Shown here: positions 56,418 to 64,000 of the stretch, piece by piece | Layout of the letters: each line of letters starts with the position of its first letter | Numbering within the stretch: position 1 is the stretch's first letter | Assembly: GCF_002284575.1 (NCBI RefSeq) | Contig: NZ_NPKJ01000038.1 | Span: 1 to 64,000 of the forward strand | Reading direction: 5' to 3' | Length of the DNA: 64,000 bases | DNA from: Mesorhizobium temperatum | GTDB taxonomy: Bacteria; Pseudomonadota; Alphaproteobacteria; Rhizobiales; Rhizobiaceae | Position numbers and translations under genes: made by a program | Notes under the pieces: generated by a model | The model's input: only the letters and a program-made list of their open reading frames with translations | Told to the model about the DNA's origin: nothing | The model's database searches: none

Positions 56418-57731
56418 CTATTCCGCCCGCTCGATGCGGATAACCTGCGGCTTGTCGGTCAGATGATCGTCCTTGGTGATGCCGTCAACAGCCTTGCGGA
56501 CCGCCGCTTCCGTCGTCTCGTGGGTGACGAGGATCACCGTCTTCTGCAAGGCGGTATCCGGCCCGGCGGCGTGCTGCACGATCGATTCCAGCGAAATGTC
56601 GTTGTCGGCCATGCGCTTGGCGATGGCGGCAAAGACGCCGATGCGGTCGTGCACGGTCAGCCGGATGAAATAGCCGCCGGCATGGCTGCGCATCTGCGCC
56701 TTCTTGTACGGCCGCAATTCCTTCGCCGGCAGGCCGAAGACCGGACCGTGCTGGAAACCGGGGCGGCTCTTGGCGATGTCGGCAATATCGCCGACCACCG
56801 CCGATGCGGTGGCGTTGCCGCCGGCACCGGGACCGGAGAGCAGGAGTTCGCCCAGAATATCGGTTTCGATCGCCACCGCATTGGTGACGCCGTGCACCTG
56901 CGCGATGACCGAAGCCGTCGGCACCATGGTCGGGTGCACGCGCTGTTCGATACCGCTTTCCGTGCGTTGGGCGACGCCGAGCAGCTTTATCCGGTAGCCG
57001 AGATCGCTGGCCGCGCGGATGTCGGCCTGGCTGATGTTGGAAATCCCTTCCATGTAGATGTCGTTGGCGGCAATCCTCGTGCCGAAGGCAAGGCTGGTCA
57101 GGATCGACAGCTTGTGTGCGGTGTCGTGCCCTTCGATGTCGAAGGTCGGGTCGGCCTCGGCATAGCCCAGTCGCTGCGCGTCCTTCAGGCAAGCGTCGAA
57201 CGACAGGCCCTCGGCCTCCATGCGGGTCAGGATATAGTTGCAGGTTCCGTTGAGGATGCCGAAGACACGGGTCACCGAATTGCCAGCCATCGCCTCGCGC
57301 ATCGTCTTGATGACCGGAATGCCGCCCGCTACCGCCGCCTCGTAATTGAGCAGTACGCCCTTCTTCTCGGCGATCTCGGCCAGCGCGACGCCATGCTTGG
57401 CGAGCAGCGCCTTGTTGGCGGTGACGACGTGACGGCCGGCTTCAAGCGCTGCTTTTACGGATGATCGCGACGGCCCCTCGTCGCCGCCGATCAGCTCGAC
57501 GAAGACATCGATGTCGGCGGCCTGCGCCATTGCTACCGGATCGTCGAACCATTTGGCCGCGCCGAGGTCGACGCCGCGGTCGCGTTTGCGATCGCGGGCC
57601 GAAACGGCTGACACGACGACCTCGCGGCCGCATTGCCGCGTCAGTTCCGCCGCCTTGTCGCGCAGCACGCGCGCCACCGACGCGCCGACGGTGCCGAGAC
57701 CGGCGATTCCAACACGCAACGCTTCAGCCAT
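56418..57731 (-). CDS. hom: Homoserine dehydrogenase
   Basis: The 437-residue enzyme has the NAD(P) fold start VGIAGLGTVGASVARVL, the substrate loop GGIPVIKTMREAMAGNSVTRVFGILNGTCNYILTRME, and a C-terminal ACT domain (YFIRLTVHDRIGVFAAIAKRMADNDISLESIVQ) that normally binds threonine for feedback. It reduces aspartate semialdehyde to homoserine for threonine and methionine synthesis. It follows the aminotransferase gene by 47 bases on the minus strand. Confidence 0.96.
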   Translation of the reverse strand: MAEALRVGIAGLGTVGASVARVLRDKAAELTRQCGREVVVSAVSARDRKRDRGVDLGAAKWFDDPVAMAQAADIDVFVELIGGDEGPSRSSVKAALEAGRHVVTANKALLAKHGVALAEIAEKKGVLLNYEAAVAGGIPVIKTMREAMAGNSVTRVFGILNGTCNYILTRMEAEGLSFDACLKDAQRLGYAEADPTFDIEGHDTAHKLSILTSLAFGTRIAANDIYMEGISNISQADIRAASDLGYRIKLLGVAQRTESGIEQRVHPTMVPTASVIAQVHGVTNAVAIETDILGELLLSGPGAGGNATASAVVGDIADIAKSRPGFQHGPVFGLPAKELRPYKKAQMRSHAGGYFIRLTVHDRIGVFAAIAKRMADNDISLESIVQHAAGPDTALQKTVILVTHETTEAAVRKAVDGITKDDHLTDKPQVIRIERAE

Positions 57732-57778
57732 GTCCGGCGACGCCCCTCAAGGATTTGGTCGATGTGATCTGTGGCCAC

Positions 57779-58996
57779 TCAACGATGCGCGGCGAGTGGC
57801 ACCACATTGTTGGGCTGTTTGGCGCTGGACGCCAGGAAGCGCTTGATGTTGCGCGCCGCCTGCCGGATCCGGTGCTCGTTCTCGACCAGCGCGATGCGCA
57901 CATGATCGTCGCCATGCTCGCCGAAGCCGACGCCCGGCGCCACCGCCACGTCGGCGTGCTCGATCAGAAGCTTGGAGAATTCGAGCGAACCGAGATGCTT
58001 GAACGGCTCCGGGATCGGCGCCCAGGCGAACATCGATGCCGCCGGCGCCGGGACGATCCAGCCGGCGCGGCTGAAGGCGTCGACCATGACGTCGCGGCGT
58101 TTGTGGTAGATGTCGCGCACTTCAGCGATATCGGCGCCGTCGCCGTTGAGCGCGTGCGCGGCCGCCACCTGGATCGGCGTGAAGGCGCCGTAGTCTAGAT
58201 AGGATTTCACCCTGGTCAGCGCCGAGATCAGCCGCTCGTTGCCGACGGCAAAACCCATGCGCCAGCCGGGCATGGAAAAGGTCTTCGACATCGAGGTGAA
58301 CTCGACCGCCACCTCGATCGCGCCCGGCACCTGCAGCACCGAAGGCGGCGGATTGCCGTCAAAATAAATTTCCGAATAGGCAAGGTCCGACAGGATGATG
58401 ATGTCGTTCTTCTTTGCGAAGGCCACCACCTCCTTGTAGAAATCGAGCGAGGCGACCTGCGCCGTCGGGTTCGACGGGTAATTGAGGATCAACGCCAGCG
58501 GCTTCGGGATCGAATGGCGGATGCCGCGCTCCAGCGCCGGAATGAAGCCGTCGTCCGGCTCCACCTGCAACGAGCGGATGACGCCGCCCGACATGATGAA
58601 GCCGAAAGCGTGGATCGGATAGGTCGGGTTGGGGCACAGGATCACGTCGCCGGGCGCGGTGATCGCCTGCGCCATATTGGCAAAGCCTTCCTTCGAGCCC
58701 AGCGTCGCCACCACTTGCGTGTCCGGGTCGAGTTTCACGCCGAAACGGCGGGCATAGTAATTGGCCTGTGCGCGGCGCAGGCCCGGAATGCCGCGCGACG
58801 ACGAATACCGGTGCGTGCGCGGATCGCGCACGACCTCGCACAATTTATCGACGATGGCCTTGGGCGTCGGCAGGTCCGGATTGCCCATGCCAAGGTCGAT
58901 GATGTCGGCGCCGCGCGAACGGGCACTGGCCTTCAGCCGGTTGACCTGCTCGAAGACATAGGGCGGAAGCCGGCGGACCTTGTGAAATTCTTCCAT
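57779..58996 (-). CDS. PLP-dependent aminotransferase, class I/II (alanine/AlaC-like)
   Basis: The 405-residue aminotransferase has IDLGMGNPDLPTPKAIVDKL, CPNPTYPIHAFGFIMSGG, LNYPSNPTAQVASLDFYKE and the PLP-lysine motif SMSKTFSMPGWRMGFAVGN. The sequence resembles AlaC and LL-diaminopimelate aminotransferase-type enzymes; the exact amino acid is not settled. It is the first gene of the hom/glpX/recJ series and probably feeds into aspartate-family metabolism. Confidence 0.9.
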   Translation of the reverse strand: MEEFHKVRRLPPYVFEQVNRLKASARSRGADIIDLGMGNPDLPTPKAIVDKLCEVVRDPRTHRYSSSRGIPGLRRAQANYYARRFGVKLDPDTQVVATLGSKEGFANMAQAITAPGDVILCPNPTYPIHAFGFIMSGGVIRSLQVEPDDGFIPALERGIRHSIPKPLALILNYPSNPTAQVASLDFYKEVVAFAKKNDIIILSDLAYSEIYFDGNPPPSVLQVPGAIEVAVEFTSMSKTFSMPGWRMGFAVGNERLISALTRVKSYLDYGAFTPIQVAAAHALNGDGADIAEVRDIYHKRRDVMVDAFSRAGWIVPAPAASMFAWAPIPEPFKHLGSLEFSKLLIEHADVAVAPGVGFGEHGDDHVRIALVENEHRIRQAARNIKRFLASSAKQPNNVVPLAAHR

Positions 58997-59058
58997 GTCA
59001 ATTCCAGACGGTCAAAGTGGTTTTTGGCAAAGGTGCTTGTCGGTCGCGCGATATAACC

Positions 59059-59466
59059 CTATTTGCAGGTAGGGTCGAGGGCCGGATCGCATTTGGCTTC
59101 GATCTGCTTTAGCGCGTCGATGCCGTGCTTCCTTGCCAGTGTGTTCAGCGCCGCCTGGTTCGTGGCCTTGACCGCGCCGCCTTTTGAGCCCTGCGCCTGC
59201 TCGTCGGCTTTCAACTGGGCGAGCTTGGCGTTCCTTTCCGCCTCGGTGAACTGCTCTGCCGCTGCCTGTGGCGGGATATTCAGGTTCGGATAGGTGCCGG
59301 TGTTCTTTGGCCCGTCGCTAGCCGCGACAGGCCTAGCGCCCTCGATGTTGGCGCTCGAACAGCCGGCGATCGCCAGCAGGACGATCGCCGCCCCCATGCG
59401 GCAAAAACGACCAGTGCCAGAAAAACCAGTGGTAGAAAAAACAGCGTCGCCAATATTAATCGTCAT
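59059..59466 (-). CDS. Small lipoprotein of unknown function
   Basis: The product is 135 residues with a long N-terminal region and a lipobox LLAIAGC, the cysteine followed by SSANIEG. The mature part is polar, with a predicted helical stretch EQFTEAERNAKLAQLKADEQAQ and two late cysteines (AKCDPALDPTCK). GGAAACA lies upstream of ATG 59466. It is divergent from phaC. No family is recognised; periplasmic anchoring is inferred. Confidence 0.75.
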   Translation of the reverse strand: MTINIGDAVFSTTGFSGTGRFCRMGAAIVLLAIAGCSSANIEGARPVAASDGPKNTGTYPNLNIPPQAAAEQFTEAERNAKLAQLKADEQAQGSKGGAVKATNQAALNTLARKHGIDALKQIEAKCDPALDPTCK

Positions 59467-59562
59467 ATTGTTTCCTTGGCAGCCGAGGTAGAGCACGTTG
59501 GACCCTGTCGGATATCCCATGGTAATATGTCAAGAAAACGCTTCGGGAGGAACCCGCCAACT

Positions 59563-61398
59563 ATGTCCAAAACACCCGATTCGGGAAAGACGGAAGATGA
59601 GCGGCCTTCCACCGTCGAGCAATATCTGGTGAAGGACCCGGAACGCTTCGCCTTGAACATGGCGCGCATGATCGAGCAGGCCGGCAAGGCGGCCTCTGCA
59701 TGGGCCGAGCCGCGGGAAAAAGGCGAGGTGCGCGATCATGTCGCCGAGCCGGTCGTCGATATGGTGAAGACCTTCTCCAAGCTCAGCGAATACTGGCTTT
59801 CCGATCCGCAGCGCGCGCTGGAGGCGCAGACGCGGCTGTTCTCCGGCTACATGACCGTCTGGGCCAACTCGATCCAGCGCCTCAGTGCCGGCGGCGAAAA
59901 TGCCGACGACTCGGTCAAGCCCGAGCTCGGCGACAAGCGCTTCCAGGACCCGGAATGGGGCCGCAACGCTTTCTTCGATTTCCTCAAGCAGGCCTATCTT
60001 GTCACCTCGCGCTGGGCGAACGAGCTGGTCGAGCACGCCGATGGCCTGGACGAGCACACCCGGCACAAGGCCAGCTTTTACGTCAAGCAGGTGTCCAACG
60101 CCATCTCGCCGTCGAATTTCATCCTGACCAACCCGGAGCTGTTTCGCGAGACCATCGCTTCGAACGGCGAAAACCTGGTGCGCGGCATGAAGATGCTGGC
60201 CGAGGACATCGCCGCCGGCAAGGGCGACCTGAAACTGAGGCAGGCAGATTACTCGTCCTTCGAGATCGGCAAGAACCTGGCCACGACACCCGGCAAGGTG
60301 GTGGGCCGCAGCGATGTCGCCGAGATCCTGCAATACGATCCGGCGACCGAGACCGTACTCAACCGGCCGCTGCTGATCTGCCCGCCATGGATCAACAAAT
60401 TTTACATTCTCGATCTCAACCCGCAAAAATCCTTCATCCGCTGGGCGGTCGAGCAGGGCCATACCGTCTTCGTCATCTCCTGGATCAACCCGGACGAGCG
60501 CCACGGCACCAAGAGCTGGGAGGCCTATATCAGAGAGGGCCTGCAATACGGCCTGGACACGATCGAAAAGGCCACCGGTGAAAAGGACATCAACGCCGTC
60601 GGCTATTGCGTCGGCGGCACGCTTCTGGCGGCGGCCCTGGCGCTGATGGCGCAGGAAGGCGACCACCGCATCAAATCGGCCACCTTCTTCACCACGCAGG
60701 TCGATTTCACCTATGCCGGCGACCTGAAAGTGTTCGTCGACGAGGAGCAGGTCGCGGCCGTCGAAAAGGCAATGAACGAGAAAGGCTATCTCGACGGCAC
60801 CAAGATGGCGACCGCCTTCAACATGCTGCGCTCGGGCGACCTGATCTGGCCCTATGTCGTCAACAACTACATGCGCGGCAAGGATCCCCTGCCCTTCGAC
60901 CTGCTCTACTGGAACGCCGATTCGACCCGCATGGCCGCGGCCAATCATTCCTTCTACCTGCGCAATTGCTATCTCGAGAACAGACTTTCGCAAGGCATGA
61001 TGGAGCTGGCGGGCCGCGTCGTGTCGCTGAAGGATATTACCATCCCGGTCTACAACCTCGCCTCGAAGGAAGACCATATCGCACCGGCGCTTTCGGTGTT
61101 CCTCGGTTCGAAGTATTTCGGCGGCGATGTCGACTACGTCATGGCCGGCTCCGGCCACATCGCCGGCGTCGTCAATCCGCCGGCGGCGCAGAAGTATCAC
61201 TACTGGACCGGCGGCAAGCCGGCGGGCGACTTCGACCAGTGGCTCGCCGGGGCGACAAACCATCCCGGCTCCTGGTGGCCGCACTGGCAACGCTGGATCG
61301 AGGCCAAGGACAACACCCGCGTGCCGGCGCGTAAACCCGGCAATCACATGAAAACCCTGGGCGATGCGCCAGGCACCTATGTCAAGGTGCGAGTGTAA
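59563..61398 (+). CDS. phaC: Poly(3-hydroxyalkanoate) synthase, class I
   Basis: The 611-residue PHA synthase polymerises 3-hydroxyacyl-CoA into storage granules. The catalytic triad is Cys349 (lipase-like box GYCVGG), Asp504 (SKEDHIAP) and His532 (GSGHIAGVVNPP). PWINKFYILDLNPQKSFIRWAVEQGHTVFVISW also marks the family. Start 59563 has GGGAGGA upstream; earlier ATG and TTG frames exist but lack such a site. No phaA/B or phasin gene is adjacent. Confidence 0.95.
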   Translation: MSKTPDSGKTEDERPSTVEQYLVKDPERFALNMARMIEQAGKAASAWAEPREKGEVRDHVAEPVVDMVKTFSKLSEYWLSDPQRALEAQTRLFSGYMTVWANSIQRLSAGGENADDSVKPELGDKRFQDPEWGRNAFFDFLKQAYLVTSRWANELVEHADGLDEHTRHKASFYVKQVSNAISPSNFILTNPELFRETIASNGENLVRGMKMLAEDIAAGKGDLKLRQADYSSFEIGKNLATTPGKVVGRSDVAEILQYDPATETVLNRPLLICPPWINKFYILDLNPQKSFIRWAVEQGHTVFVISWINPDERHGTKSWEAYIREGLQYGLDTIEKATGEKDINAVGYCVGGTLLAAALALMAQEGDHRIKSATFFTTQVDFTYAGDLKVFVDEEQVAAVEKAMNEKGYLDGTKMATAFNMLRSGDLIWPYVVNNYMRGKDPLPFDLLYWNADSTRMAAANHSFYLRNCYLENRLSQGMMELAGRVVSLKDITIPVYNLASKEDHIAPALSVFLGSKYFGGDVDYVMAGSGHIAGVVNPPAAQKYHYWTGGKPAGDFDQWLAGATNHPGSWWPHWQRWIEAKDNTRVPARKPGNHMKTLGDAPGTYVKVRV

Positions 61399-61619
61399 CC
61401 TTCTGTAATGTGTGGTGAGTTGACGCGCCGGTAAAAGAGGGCGAAATGGAGCCGTCAACCCTTAAGCAGCCCTGATTCCTCTCTAGCCGTCGAAATACTC
61501 TGGGGCTTGCGGATTTGACACAGGTCTCGTTTCCGTCCGGGGACAAGGGTTAATTTCGGCGAGACGTTCCGACGCCGCGCCAATGATTTACCGGCCGGAC
61601 ACCGAGGGGGAATTTGGTT

Positions 61620-62882
61620 TTGAAATCAGCAGGATCGCGCCTCGCGAAGGGAGAAAGCCGCCCCATTGCGGCCGCGCTTTTCTCCGTGCTCCTGGCGTCC
61701 TGTACCTCGGCCGGCGACCCGTCCCTGTCAGTCGGCATGCCCGGTTATAACGCCTCTGCTACGGATATCAGCACGGCCTCTGGTACCCAACAGGTCGCCG
61801 TTGATTCGTCGTCGCAGATCACGACTTCACAGATGACGATGACCGCCGAGGGTGACGCAAGCCTTCCCGCGCAGGTCGCTTATGTGCCAATGGCCAAGCC
61901 GGGAACCCAGGGGGGAGCCCCCCAGGGAGGCGCCAAGTCCGATGCCGGCTTCCCCGTCACGGCTCCTGCGCGCGCAGATGCGACTGCGGGCCAGACGCCG
62001 CAGCCACAGGAACAGTCGGCGCAGACGGTTGAACAGGCCGACGCTGCTGCGCAGAAGACTGAAACCGCCGATGCAGGCACGGCCGCGCCGAAGTCCAAAG
62101 CCGAGGCCGCCGCGCCGGCGATGAACAACCCGGTTTATGTGACCGCCGGAGAGCCGCAGCCGCAAGCCTATGCGCCGAAGAAGAAGGGGTTCCTCGCCTC
62201 TTTGTTCAGCGCCACGCCCGCTTCGGCGGCCCCTGCCCCGCAGGCCAACAACAGGTCGGGCGACAAACCGGCATCCGCCCCGCCCAAGGCGGCGGCGGCA
62301 AAGCCGACCATCACCTTAGCCTCGGCCAAATCGGCTGAAAAGCCGGTGCAACTGGCTTCGGTCGGCGACACCAGCCATTTCACCGACGACGCCCTGCCTG
62401 GCGTACGCAAGACCGCACTGTTCGAGATCAAGCGCAAATCCGGCCTCGACGACGATAGCGATGTCGATCTGAACGAGGATGAAGGCGGCGCCTATCAGGT
62501 GGCATCCGCTGCCGGGCTTGCCCGGCTGGCGCCCAACGGTCTTTTGAAGCAGACCGAGAATGTCGACGTTGCCTGCCTGAAGCCGTCGCTGGTCCGCGTG
62601 CTCAAGACGATCGAGGGCCACTACGGCAAGAAGATGATCGTCACCTCCGGCTACCGTGACCCGGCCCGCAACCGCCGCGCCAACGGCGCCAAGAATTCGC
62701 TGCACATGTATTGCGCCGCTGCCGACATCCAGGTTCCAGGCGTCTCGAAAGCGCAACTGGCAAGCTACATCCGCAGCATGCCCGGGCGCGGCGGCGTCGG
62801 CACCTACTGCCATACCGAATCCGTTCACATCGACGTCGGTCCCGAGCGCGACTGGAACTGGCGCTGCCGCCGGCGGCGGTAA
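61620..62882 (+). CDS. Lipoprotein with C-terminal peptidase M15-type domain
   Basis: The 420-residue protein starts at a TTG (GAGGGGG nine bases before) and has a lipobox LLASC near residue 28. A long Ala/Pro/Gln-rich, unstructured region runs to about residue 250. The C-terminal domain (about 315-420) resembles the M15A/DUF882 D,D-peptidase fold: VTSGYRDPARNRRANGAKNSLHMYCAAADI and YCHTESVHIDVG carry the likely zinc His-Asp-His. It probably acts on peptidoglycan. The start codon is uncertain (61614 is an alternative). Confidence 0.8.
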   Translation: MKSAGSRLAKGESRPIAAALFSVLLASCTSAGDPSLSVGMPGYNASATDISTASGTQQVAVDSSSQITTSQMTMTAEGDASLPAQVAYVPMAKPGTQGGAPQGGAKSDAGFPVTAPARADATAGQTPQPQEQSAQTVEQADAAAQKTETADAGTAAPKSKAEAAAPAMNNPVYVTAGEPQPQAYAPKKKGFLASLFSATPASAAPAPQANNRSGDKPASAPPKAAAAKPTITLASAKSAEKPVQLASVGDTSHFTDDALPGVRKTALFEIKRKSGLDDDSDVDLNEDEGGAYQVASAAGLARLAPNGLLKQTENVDVACLKPSLVRVLKTIEGHYGKKMIVTSGYRDPARNRRANGAKNSLHMYCAAADIQVPGVSKAQLASYIRSMPGRGGVGTYCHTESVHIDVGPERDWNWRCRRRR

Positions 62883-63070
62883 CGGCTGGTTCTTCCTCGT
62901 TTATGAAACGTCCGCAATGCGCCGTCTCACGACGGCATACTGTGCCGCGTCGAACCGGGCTAAATCGCCGAAAATGCGCGGTTTTGCGGCCACTGAAAAA
63001 AGTTGTCGCCGGCGGCTGCAGACGGGTTGCCGGTTTGGTGCAACGCAACTATAAGCGCTCACATCTGAGC

Positions 63071-63145
63071 GCGCCCATCGTCTAGCGGTCAGGACACCGC
63101 CCTTTCACGGCGGTAACAGGGGTTCGATTCCCCTTGGGCGTACCA
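63071..63145 (+). tRNA. tRNA-Glu (anticodon TTC)
   Basis: A 75-base cloverleaf: acceptor GCGCCCA with TGGGCGT, anticodon arm CCGCC-CTTTCAC-GGCGG (anticodon TTC at 63104-63106), T arm GGGGTTCGATTCCCC, discriminator A and encoded CCA at 63143-63145. It lies between an M15-type lipoprotein gene and a small nucleotidyltransferase-like frame. A tRNA is a possible island attachment site, but no integrase or repeat of its 3' end was seen in this window. Confidence 0.97.
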
Positions 63146-63325
63146 GAGATGTCAAGCACTTAGCGAAAAACCCCCGTTCCTGTCCAATATCTGGCCAATT
63201 TCCTACTTGGGCTGGTCGAATCGTCTCGTCTTGAGAAAGCTGCGCATGGCCGGTAGCCCTCTTCCACCAGCAAATCCGTCCGCGCTCGGACTTCATATGA
63301 CAACCAAACAGCTCGCCGGCTCCTG

Positions 63326-63583
63326 GTGTGGCTCGGCGAACAACAGGAAATCGTGGAGAGGGCATGGATATTCGGGTCGCGGTTCTCAGGGCAGCGGCGT
63401 GAAAAGGATACCTCCACTGGGCCGGACGTTGACCTTGCAGTTGAACTTTGGCTCGGCCCCGACCCCGAAGAACCTGACCGTTGGTTGTACGAATTGCTTC
63501 GTCGCTTGCGCGAGTTCCTCGATAAGAACGGTGCTGCCCTAGATCTCAGTTCAAACAGGGGGAACCCAACTTTGTCCAGCTAG
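63326..63583 (+). CDS. Small nucleotidyltransferase-like protein (MNT-type), possibly partial
   Basis: An 85-residue frame contains the pattern AWIFGSRFSGQR, then 10 residues later PDVDLAVEL, and LDLSS near the end, matching the GS...DxD...D layout of polymerase-beta-type nucleotidyltransferases such as MNT antitoxins. No ATG or strong ribosome site is present; GTG 63326 is used and the frame is open to 63257. It may be a small gene or a decayed remnant. No HEPN partner is visible. The stretches 63146-63325 and 63584-63700 are otherwise empty. Confidence 0.4.
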   Translation: MWLGEQQEIVERAWIFGSRFSGQRREKDTSTGPDVDLAVELWLGPDPEEPDRWLYELLRRLREFLDKNGAALDLSSNRGNPTLSS

Positions 63584-63712
63584 AGTTCTGCATAGAGGGA
63601 TCTTCGATCCCTGGTTACGTGGCCGAGGGCGCGACACTGATTTACCCTTCGACGGAATGGAAAAGCTCGCCACCGTGAGGCAGCGGGCCGCACTCCGTAA
63701 TCAAAACTTCAC

Positions 63713-63738
63713 GGAATAGAGAGGGTACCTGAAACGTT
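63713..63738 (+). promoter_or_regulatory. Possible ECF-type promoter of the gene at the right edge
   Basis: GGAAT (63713-63717) and CGTT (63735-63738) are separated by 17 bases, one more than in the three promoters at 6534, 7954 and 9593, and GGAAT is followed by AGAG rather than AAA. The ATG is about 58 bases downstream. A match by chance is possible. Confidence 0.35.
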
Positions 63739-63796
63739 GTTGATAAAGAGACGACGAAGACGTGGGTTGGGGCGATCCTGAAAAAGGAGGAAGATG

Positions 63797-64000
63797 ATGA
63801 ACCGGGCATTGATGATCGTTACCGCTACCGGCGCCGCTTTTGGATTTCTGCCAGTGACGGTGCTGGCGGTGGATGTCGCGCAAGCTGCGGACGCGGCGGA
63901 GATTCAGATTTCCGAAAAGGCTCCTCTCGGCAAGTTCCTGACCGACGCTAAGGGCGTCAGCCTTTATCTGTTCGAGGCCGATTCCAAGGCCACCAGCAAA
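63797..64000 (+). CDS. COG4315-type secreted-repeat protein (truncated by the window edge)
   Basis: At least 68 residues are present, with a signal peptide (MNRALMIVTATGAAFGFLPV, cleavage near AQA) followed by ISEKAPLGKFLTDAKGVSLYLFEADSKATSK. The YLFEADS stretch is the characteristic Yx(FWY)xxD opening of the lipoprotein_15 / secreted repeat family. AAGGAGG is upstream; the ATG at 63794 is too close to it, so 63797 is preferred. The end is beyond the window. Confidence 0.8.
   Translation, partial: MNRALMIVTATGAAFGFLPVTVLAVDVAQAADAAEIQISEKAPLGKFLTDAKGVSLYLFEADSKATSK

Noticed and set aside
63105..63365. Minus-strand 86-codon frame over the tRNA-Glu
   Set aside because: It overlaps the tRNA and has no protein character or ribosome site.

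Overview
This window looks like a chromosomal segment of an alphaproteobacterium of the Rhizobiales, most probably Mesorhizobium or a close relative. The clues are high GC, the divK-pleD pair, the conserved rhizobial blocks thrS / yidD / IscU-like scaffold / folE / hisI and alaC-like / hom / glpX / recJ, a class I PHA synthase, and several families of short palindromic repeats typical of this order. No species was confirmed by a search.

Layout. 1-4.7 kb: possible IS remnant, rpmG, divK-pleD cell-cycle regulators, DUF3572 and a secreted unknown protein. 5.0-9.6 kb: an accessory locus with a subtilisin-like protease, an ECF sigma factor, its membrane anti-sigma factor, a secreted Ser/Asn-repeat protein and a 236-residue DUF6065-like protein. 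9.7-15.5 kb: GNAT enzyme, Y-family polymerase, secreted unknown, EamA transporter, K+ channel and O-methyltransferase. 15.6-24.6 kb: dnaE, biotin carboxylase subunit (pccA type), glutathione-dependent formaldehyde dehydrogenase, YaiI and a beta-barrel protein. 25-30 kb: caspase-like protein, DUF1345 membrane protein, a cytochrome b / molybdopterin oxidoreductase pair and a four-repeat unknown. 30.3-34.8 kb: tandem glycine riboswitch followed by gcvT-gcvH-gcvP. 34.9-41.2 kb: diguanylate cyclase, parE, DUF2336 protein and a MaoC / malyl-CoA-lyase-like pair. 41.3-46.9 kb: MFS/TetR pair, flavin reductase and nitroreductase, unknown secreted protein, acyltransferase. 46.9-59 kb: mostly housekeeping, plus a class D beta-lactamase and a patatin phospholipase. 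59-64 kb: lipoprotein, phaC, M15 peptidase lipoprotein, tRNA-Glu, a nucleotidyltransferase-like ORF and a truncated COG4315-type gene.

The most interesting observation is regulatory. Three promoters of the same unusual form (GGAATAAA, 12 bases, CCGTT; equivalently GGAAT, 16 bases, CGTT) lie in front of the protease, the Ser/Asn-repeat protein and the DUF6065-like protein, all within about 3.1 kb and on both strands around the ECF sigma gene. This suggests a compact envelope-stress or secretion regulon: a membrane anti-sigma factor releases the sigma factor, which switches on a secreted protease, a secreted low-complexity protein and a third protein. A weaker match with a 17-base spacer precedes the secreted-repeat gene at the right edge. 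Other structural points are two inverted copies of a 180-bp RIME-like element that bracket pccA and the formaldehyde dehydrogenase gene, and a duplicated 74-bp hairpin module bracketing a non-coding insert next to the ECF locus.
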